64,000 nt of DNA. Origin: Serinicoccus profundi. GTDB taxonomy: Bacteria > Actinomycetota > Actinomycetes > Actinomycetales > Dermatophilaceae. Position 1 is the stretch's first letter; the number at the start of each line of letters is the position of its first letter. The notes beneath the pieces were generated by a model that ran no database searches, was not told the origin of the DNA, and saw only the letters and a program-made list of their open reading frames with translations. Of this stretch, positions 60,432 through 64,000 are shown one piece after another. The stretch lies in assembly GCF_008001015.1 (NCBI RefSeq), contig NZ_CP042862.1:496001-560000 (forward strand). Direction: 5' to 3'. The position numbers and the translations under genes were made by a program.

Positions 60432-61798
60432 GCGTCCTCGTCGTCGGTCTGTCCCACCGGACCGCTCCCATCGACCTCCTCGAGCAGGTCGCCCTCGACG
60501 CCGACGCCGGCCACCGGCTCGCCTCCCGGCTGCGGGGCGGCGGTCACGTCGACGAGGCACTCGTCCTGTCCACCTGCAACCGGCTCGAGGTCGTGGTGGA
60601 GGCCGGCACCTTCCACGGCGCTCTGGAGGAGATCGGGGCGGCGCTGGGCGAGCTCAGCGGGTTGACCCGCGAGCAGCTCACCGACCACCTCTTCGTGCAC
60701 TACGACGAGCGTGCCGTCGCGCACCTCTTCGAGCTGGCCTGCGGCCTCGACTCGATGGCTGTCGGGGAGAGCCAGGTCCTCGGCCAGCTGCGGCAGTCGC
60801 TCGCTGCGGCCCAGCGCAACGGTCACCTCGGCTCCTCGCTCAACCCCCTGCTCCAGCAGGCGCTGCGGGTCGGGAAGCGGGCGCACGCCGAGACCGGCAT
60901 CGACGACGTGTCACGCTCGCTGGTCACGCTCGGCCTCGACCGCGCCCGCGGCGTCCTGGACGACCTCGGCGCGGCCCGGACGGTCGTCATCGGGGCCGGC
61001 GCCATGTCGGGCCTCGCCGTCGCCACCCTCGTCCGCGAGGGTGTCGGTGACATCGCGGTGGTCAACCGCACCGCGGCGCGGGCCGAACGGCTGGCGAGCC
61101 AGCACGGGGTCCGCACCCTGCCGTGGTCCGACCTGACCTCGGCGGTCGGGTCCGCCGACCTCGTCATCACCTGCACCGGGGCCGTCGGCCACGTGCTCGA
61201 CGAGCCCGCGGTGGCGCGGGCCCGCAGCGACGCCGGGCGCACCGGGGCCCCGGCCGTCCTGCTCGACCTGGCCATGCCCCGCGACATCGACCCCGCGGTG
61301 TCGCGCCTGCGCGGGGTGCACCTCTGGGGCCTGGCCGACCTGCAGGACCCCTCGCCCGAGGCCGACCCCGACGACCCGGCGGAGACCGGACCGGTCGCCG
61401 CCGTCCGCGGGCTCGTGACGAGCGAGGTCGCCGGCTACCTCGCCGAGCGGCACGCGGCCCGACTCGGCCCCACCCTCGCCGCACTGCGCACCAGCGCCGC
61501 CCGGGTCGTCGACGCCGAGATGAGCCGTCTCGACCAGCGGCTGCCGCACCTGCCGCACGACGAGCGGGCCGAGGTCCGCCAGACCGTGCAGCGGGTCGTC
61601 GACAAGCTGCTGCACACCCCCACGACGCGGGTCAAGCAGCTGCAGGCGGGCTACGACGAGGTCCCGGCCGACTACGCCCACGCGCTGCGCGAGCTGTTCG
61701 ACCTCGACAGCCGTGAGGTGGCCAGCGTCTCCACCCCGCCCCTGGGCGTGGTCGAGAAGGCGACGGGCACGAGGGCGGAGGGGTCGTCCGATGACTGA
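60428..61798 (+). CDS. hemA: Glutamyl-tRNA reductase
   Basis: A 456-residue enzyme for the first committed step of C5-pathway tetrapyrrole synthesis, Glu-tRNA to glutamate-1-semialdehyde. The nucleophile is Cys50 in LSTCNRLEVVVEA; GLDSMAVGESQVLGQLR, an NADPH-binding segment (TVVIGAGAMSGLAVATL) and a helical dimerisation domain follow. ATG 60428 overlaps the rex stop; the stop overlaps hemC by eight bases. Confidence 0.97.
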   Translation: MSVLVVGLSHRTAPIDLLEQVALDADAGHRLASRLRGGGHVDEALVLSTCNRLEVVVEAGTFHGALEEIGAALGELSGLTREQLTDHLFVHYDERAVAHLFELACGLDSMAVGESQVLGQLRQSLAAAQRNGHLGSSLNPLLQQALRVGKRAHAETGIDDVSRSLVTLGLDRARGVLDDLGAARTVVIGAGAMSGLAVATLVREGVGDIAVVNRTAARAERLASQHGVRTLPWSDLTSAVGSADLVITCTGAVGHVLDEPAVARARSDAGRTGAPAVLLDLAMPRDIDPAVSRLRGVHLWGLADLQDPSPEADPDDPAETGPVAAVRGLVTSEVAGYLAERHAARLGPTLAALRTSAARVVDAEMSRLDQRLPHLPHDERAEVRQTVQRVVDKLLHTPTTRVKQLQAGYDEVPADYAHALRELFDLDSREVASVSTPPLGVVEKATGTRAEGSSDD

Positions 61799-62860
61799 GC
61801 CCGCCACCGCGACCACCACCGCCCCTGCCGCCACGCCGTCGGCCGGCCCCACCCCGGCCGCCGGACGTCCGCTGCGGCTGGGCACACGCCGCAGCGCCCT
61901 CGCGACCAGCCAGTCGGGCTGGGTCGCGGAGCGACTGCGCGGCGCCGGGATGGAGGTCGAGCTGGTCCTCGTCACCACCGAGGGTGACACCTCGCGCCGC
62001 AGCCTCGCCGAGATCGGCGGCACGGGCGTCTTCGCCTCGGCCCTGCGCGACGCGTTGCTCGACGGGCGCATCGACCTCGCCGTGCACTCGCTCAAGGACC
62101 TGCCGACCGCGCCGGCCGACGGTCTCGTGGTCGCTGCCGTGCCCGAGCGGGAGGACCCGCGCGACGTGCTCGTCGCCCGCGACGACCTCACCCTGGCCGA
62201 CCTGCCCGCGGGAGCGGTCGTCGGCACCGGGTCACCGCGCCGCGCCGCCCAGCTGCGGCTGCTGCGCCCGGACCTGGAGATCCGCGACATCCGCGGCAAC
62301 GTGGACTCGCGGATCCGGATGGTGCATGACCAGGTGCTCGACGCCGTCGTCCTGGCCCGGGCCGGGCTGGCTCGCCTGGACCGCCTCGCCGAGGCCACCG
62401 AGGTCCTCGACCTCGACACCATGCTGCCCGCCGCCGGGCAGGGAGCGCTCGCCGTCGAGTGCCGCGCGGACGCCCCCGACCTCGCGGCCCGCCTCGCCGA
62501 GGCCCTCGAGCACCCGGCCACCCGGACCGCCGTCGACGCCGAGCGTGCGGCGCTGGCCGCGCTCGAGGCCGGCTGCACGGCCCCGTCGGTGCGCTCGCCG
62601 AGCTCTCGGGAGCCGACGAGCGCCGCAGCGGCGACGGCATACCCGACCCCGGCGCCGCCCACCCCGGCGGGCGGGCGCCCGCCACCCTCACCCTTCACGC
62701 GTTCGCGGCCCTGGACACCGGGGCCCAGCGACGTGTGGCGACCGGCGCGAGCGATGCGCCGGAGGAGCTGGGCCGTGCCATGGCCGAGCTCCTGCTGAAC
62801 CGTCCCGACCCGACCGGCCTCGTCGCCGCCGGGTCACACACACCGGAGTCCGACCTGTGA
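61791..62860 (+). pseudogene. hemC: Porphobilinogen deaminase, reading frame broken near 62585
   Basis: The frame from ATG 61791 encodes hydroxymethylbilane synthase: PLRLGTRRSALATSQSGWVAE, LVTTEGDTSRRSLAEIGGTGVFA, DLAVHSLKDLPTA, GTGSPRRAAQLR, IRGNVDSRI and the dipyrromethane-cofactor Cys262 in LEAGCTAP. There the homology leaves the frame and continues in another as PVGALAELSG to EELGRAMAELLLNR, ending with TGA 62858-62860. The latter overlaps the next GTG as GTGA, just as other coupled genes here. One missing G in CCCCGTCGG (62581-62589) restores a full-length protein of about 356 residues. In an essential pathway this is more likely a sequencing error than true loss. Confidence 0.85.
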
Positions 62861-64000
62861 GCACCGACGCCGCCCCCGTCCACCTGACCCCCGTGTCCGC
62901 GCCGCCCATCGCGGCCGCCCGCGTCGCCTTCGTCGGCGCGGGACCCGGAGACCCCGGCCTGCTCACCGTGCGGGCGCGCGACTACCTCGCGGTCGCCGAT
63001 GTCGTCGTCGTCGACGCCGCCCACCGGGAGGAGGACCTCCGCCCCCTCATCAGCGAGGACACCCAGGTCGTGCGCACCGTCCGCGGCGAAGAGGGGCCGG
63101 CCCTCACCCCCGCCGCCCGCTCCAAGCTCCTGGTGCGGACCGCGTCCGCCTTCGACGACCCCACCCACCTCGTGGTCCGGCTGCTCGTCGACGAGGTCTC
63201 CGCGGGCTCGCTCGTCGACGAGGCGCGGGCCTGCCACGACGCCGGGGTCGCCTTCGAGATCGTCCCGGGCGTCAGTGCCGCCTGGGCCGTGCCCGCCTAC
63301 GCCGGGATGCTGCCCGACGGCCAGCGCGGGCAGGTCCACGTCGTCGACGCCGCCGACAACGGGGTGGACTGGTCGCACTCGGTCGCCGAGGACATCACCG
63401 TCGTGGTCCGCGGCACCCCGGGCCGGCTCCAGCGCGCCCTCCAGCAGCTGCTGCAGGCCGGTCGCCCGGGGGAGAGCCCGCTCGCCCTCACCGCCCACGG
63501 CACCACGACCACCCAGCAGACCCTCGTGACGACCCTGCAGGAGCTGCTCGACAACAGCTCCGACCTCGAGGAGGACGCCGTCGCCGTCGTGGGTCGACCG
63601 GTCGAGCTGCGCGCCGAGCTGTCCTGGTGGGAGTCCAAGCCGCTCTTCGGCTGGTCGATCCTCGTGCCGCGGACCAAGGAGCAGTCGGGGCCGATGACCG
63701 ACCGGATCGCGGGCTACGGCGCGAGCGCCTCCGTGGTCCCCACGATCAGCGTGGAGCCTCCTCGCACGCCCCAGCAGATGGACCGCGCCGTCAAGGGTCT
63801 CGTGACCGGACGGTATGAGTGGATCGGCTTCACCTCGGTCAACGCCGTGCGCGCCGTGCGGGAGAAGTTCGAGGCGCTCGGGCTCGACGCCCGAGCCTTC
63901 GCGGGCCTCAAGCTGGCCGCGGTCGGCGGGGTCACCGCGGAGGCGCTGCGCGAGTGGGGTCTGGAGCCCGACCTCGTGCCGGACGGCGAGCAGTCCGCCC
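62857..64000 (+). CDS. hemD: Uroporphyrinogen-III synthase fused to a degenerate SUMT-like domain (3' truncated by window)
   Basis: Open to the window edge, at least 381 residues. Residues 25-240 resemble a tetrapyrrole methylase (VAFVGAGPGDPGLLTVRARDYLAVADVVVVDA, FEIVPGVSAAWAVPAYAG, ITVVVRGTPGRLQRALQQLL, AVVGRPVELRAELSW); the later active-site blocks of true uroporphyrinogen methyltransferases are weak. From about residue 260 it is HemD (LFGWSILVPRTKEQSGPMTDRIAGYGAS ... IGFTSVNAVRAVREKFEALG ... LAAVGGVTAEALREWGLEPD), which closes hydroxymethylbilane to uroporphyrinogen III. The fused order is common in actinobacteria. GTG 62857 overlaps the frameshift-corrected hemC stop. Confidence 0.9.
   Translation, partial: MSTDAAPVHLTPVSAPPIAAARVAFVGAGPGDPGLLTVRARDYLAVADVVVVDAAHREEDLRPLISEDTQVVRTVRGEEGPALTPAARSKLLVRTASAFDDPTHLVVRLLVDEVSAGSLVDEARACHDAGVAFEIVPGVSAAWAVPAYAGMLPDGQRGQVHVVDAADNGVDWSHSVAEDITVVVRGTPGRLQRALQQLLQAGRPGESPLALTAHGTTTTQQTLVTTLQELLDNSSDLEEDAVAVVGRPVELRAELSWWESKPLFGWSILVPRTKEQSGPMTDRIAGYGASASVVPTISVEPPRTPQQMDRAVKGLVTGRYEWIGFTSVNAVRAVREKFEALGLDARAFAGLKLAAVGGVTAEALREWGLEPDLVPDGEQSA

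Larger units (their letters stand above)
1449..62643. repeat. Dispersed octamer GGTATGCC / GGCATACC (27 exact copies)
   Basis: Exact copies by eye. GGTATGCC starts at 10111, 13165, 15027, 20914, 23788, 29005, 30790, 32315, 40128, 45235, 47109, 53037, 54458. GGCATACC starts at 1449, 9081, 12434, 13497, 16225, 19238, 24371, 28777, 35969, 39977, 48495, 49326, 50404, 62636. One-mismatch relatives (TGTATGCC, GGTATGTC, GGTATGAC) are also common. Inside genes the motif uses the rarer codons TAT (Tyr) and GCA (Ala). Strand use is balanced and copies occur in coding, promoter and terminator sequence. Confidence 0.75.

Noticed and set aside
62570-62600. Programmed frameshift in hemC
   Set aside because: There is no slippery heptamer, stimulatory structure or nearby stop of the usual kind; a lost base is simpler.
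1-64000. Avoidance of GTAC as the reason for TAT codons in GGTATGCC
   Set aside because: GTAC occurs in many places (for example near 4387, 5257, 8766 and 11247), so site avoidance does not explain the octamer.
1-64000. CRISPR array, prophage, IS element or defence island
   Set aside because: No spaced direct repeats, transposase, integrase or phage genes were seen; gene content is core chromosome and the excisionase-type protein at 58.8 kb is a conserved housekeeping regulator.

Overview
The window is about 64 kb of a high-GC actinobacterial chromosome, most likely from the order Micrococcales (Intrasporangiaceae / Ornithinimicrobiaceae type). This rests on Lsr2, the tiny ribosomal protein bS22, Ku with a split LigD, Rex-hemA-hemC-hemD order, TopA with a lysine-rich tail instead of zinc fingers, frequent GTG starts, 4-nt ATGA/GTGA overlaps and many apparently leaderless genes. 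It is core chromosome: there is no prophage, IS element, CRISPR array, rRNA or integron. One tRNA (Thr, CGT) is present.

Layout. 1-8 kb: end of a K+-independent H+-pyrophosphatase, a methyltransferase, a lipoprotein, topA, a PLP-dependent transsulfuration-type enzyme and an orphan winged-helix regulator. 8-13.5 kb: one very large secreted subtilase with Kelch and CWB2 repeats. 13.5-20.8 kb: an Lrp regulator, a frameshifted TipA-like MerR regulator with a textbook dyad promoter, tmk-holB, a secreted alpha/beta hydrolase, tRNA-Thr, a DUF3352 protein and ppa. 20.9-31 kb: dacB, a DUF2342 zincin, tilS, hpt, ftsH, folE, folP, folB-folK fusion and DUF3180, with a decayed luciferase-like oxidoreductase opposite. 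31-36.5 kb: a midA-like methyltransferase coupled to a solitary nuoD-like gene, a Ca2+/cation antiporter, and an Ada/AlkA fusion coupled to ogt. 36.5-42 kb: lysS, a 60-residue membrane protein, lsr2, and a divergent end-joining locus (ligD ligase and polymerase against ku). 42-49.5 kb: a lipoprotein, clpC, an SH3b-NlpC/P60 wall hydrolase with a long structured leader, a D-aspartate-ligase-like ATP-grasp enzyme and a FemX-like transferase. 49.5-58.6 kb: radA, disA, mutY (minus) and ppx, a TIM-barrel protein, putA, proC, a GNAT enzyme and an AcuC-like deacetylase (plus). 58.7-64 kb: an excisionase-type regulator, bS22, a glutaredoxin, rex, hemA, hemC (frameshifted) and the start of a methylase-hemD fusion.

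Working together. The fol genes make tetrahydrofolate; rex-hemA-hemC-hemD couples redox sensing to tetrapyrrole synthesis; radA/disA/mutY, ku/ligD and ada-alkA/ogt are three DNA-repair modules; NlpC/P60, the ATP-grasp ligase and FemX suggest peptidoglycan cross-bridge synthesis and remodelling; midA next to a NuoD homologue mirrors the mitochondrial NDUFAF7-NDUFS2 enzyme-substrate pair.

Most notable are an over-represented 8-mer GGTATGCC/GGCATACC on both strands across the window, the midA-nuoD-like pair with a Trp at the quinone-tyrosine position, the mosaic subtilase, the 32-bp tandem/inverted repeat before clpC, the structured CRP-site-bearing leader before the NlpC/P60 gene, and two single-base frameshifts that need raw-read confirmation.
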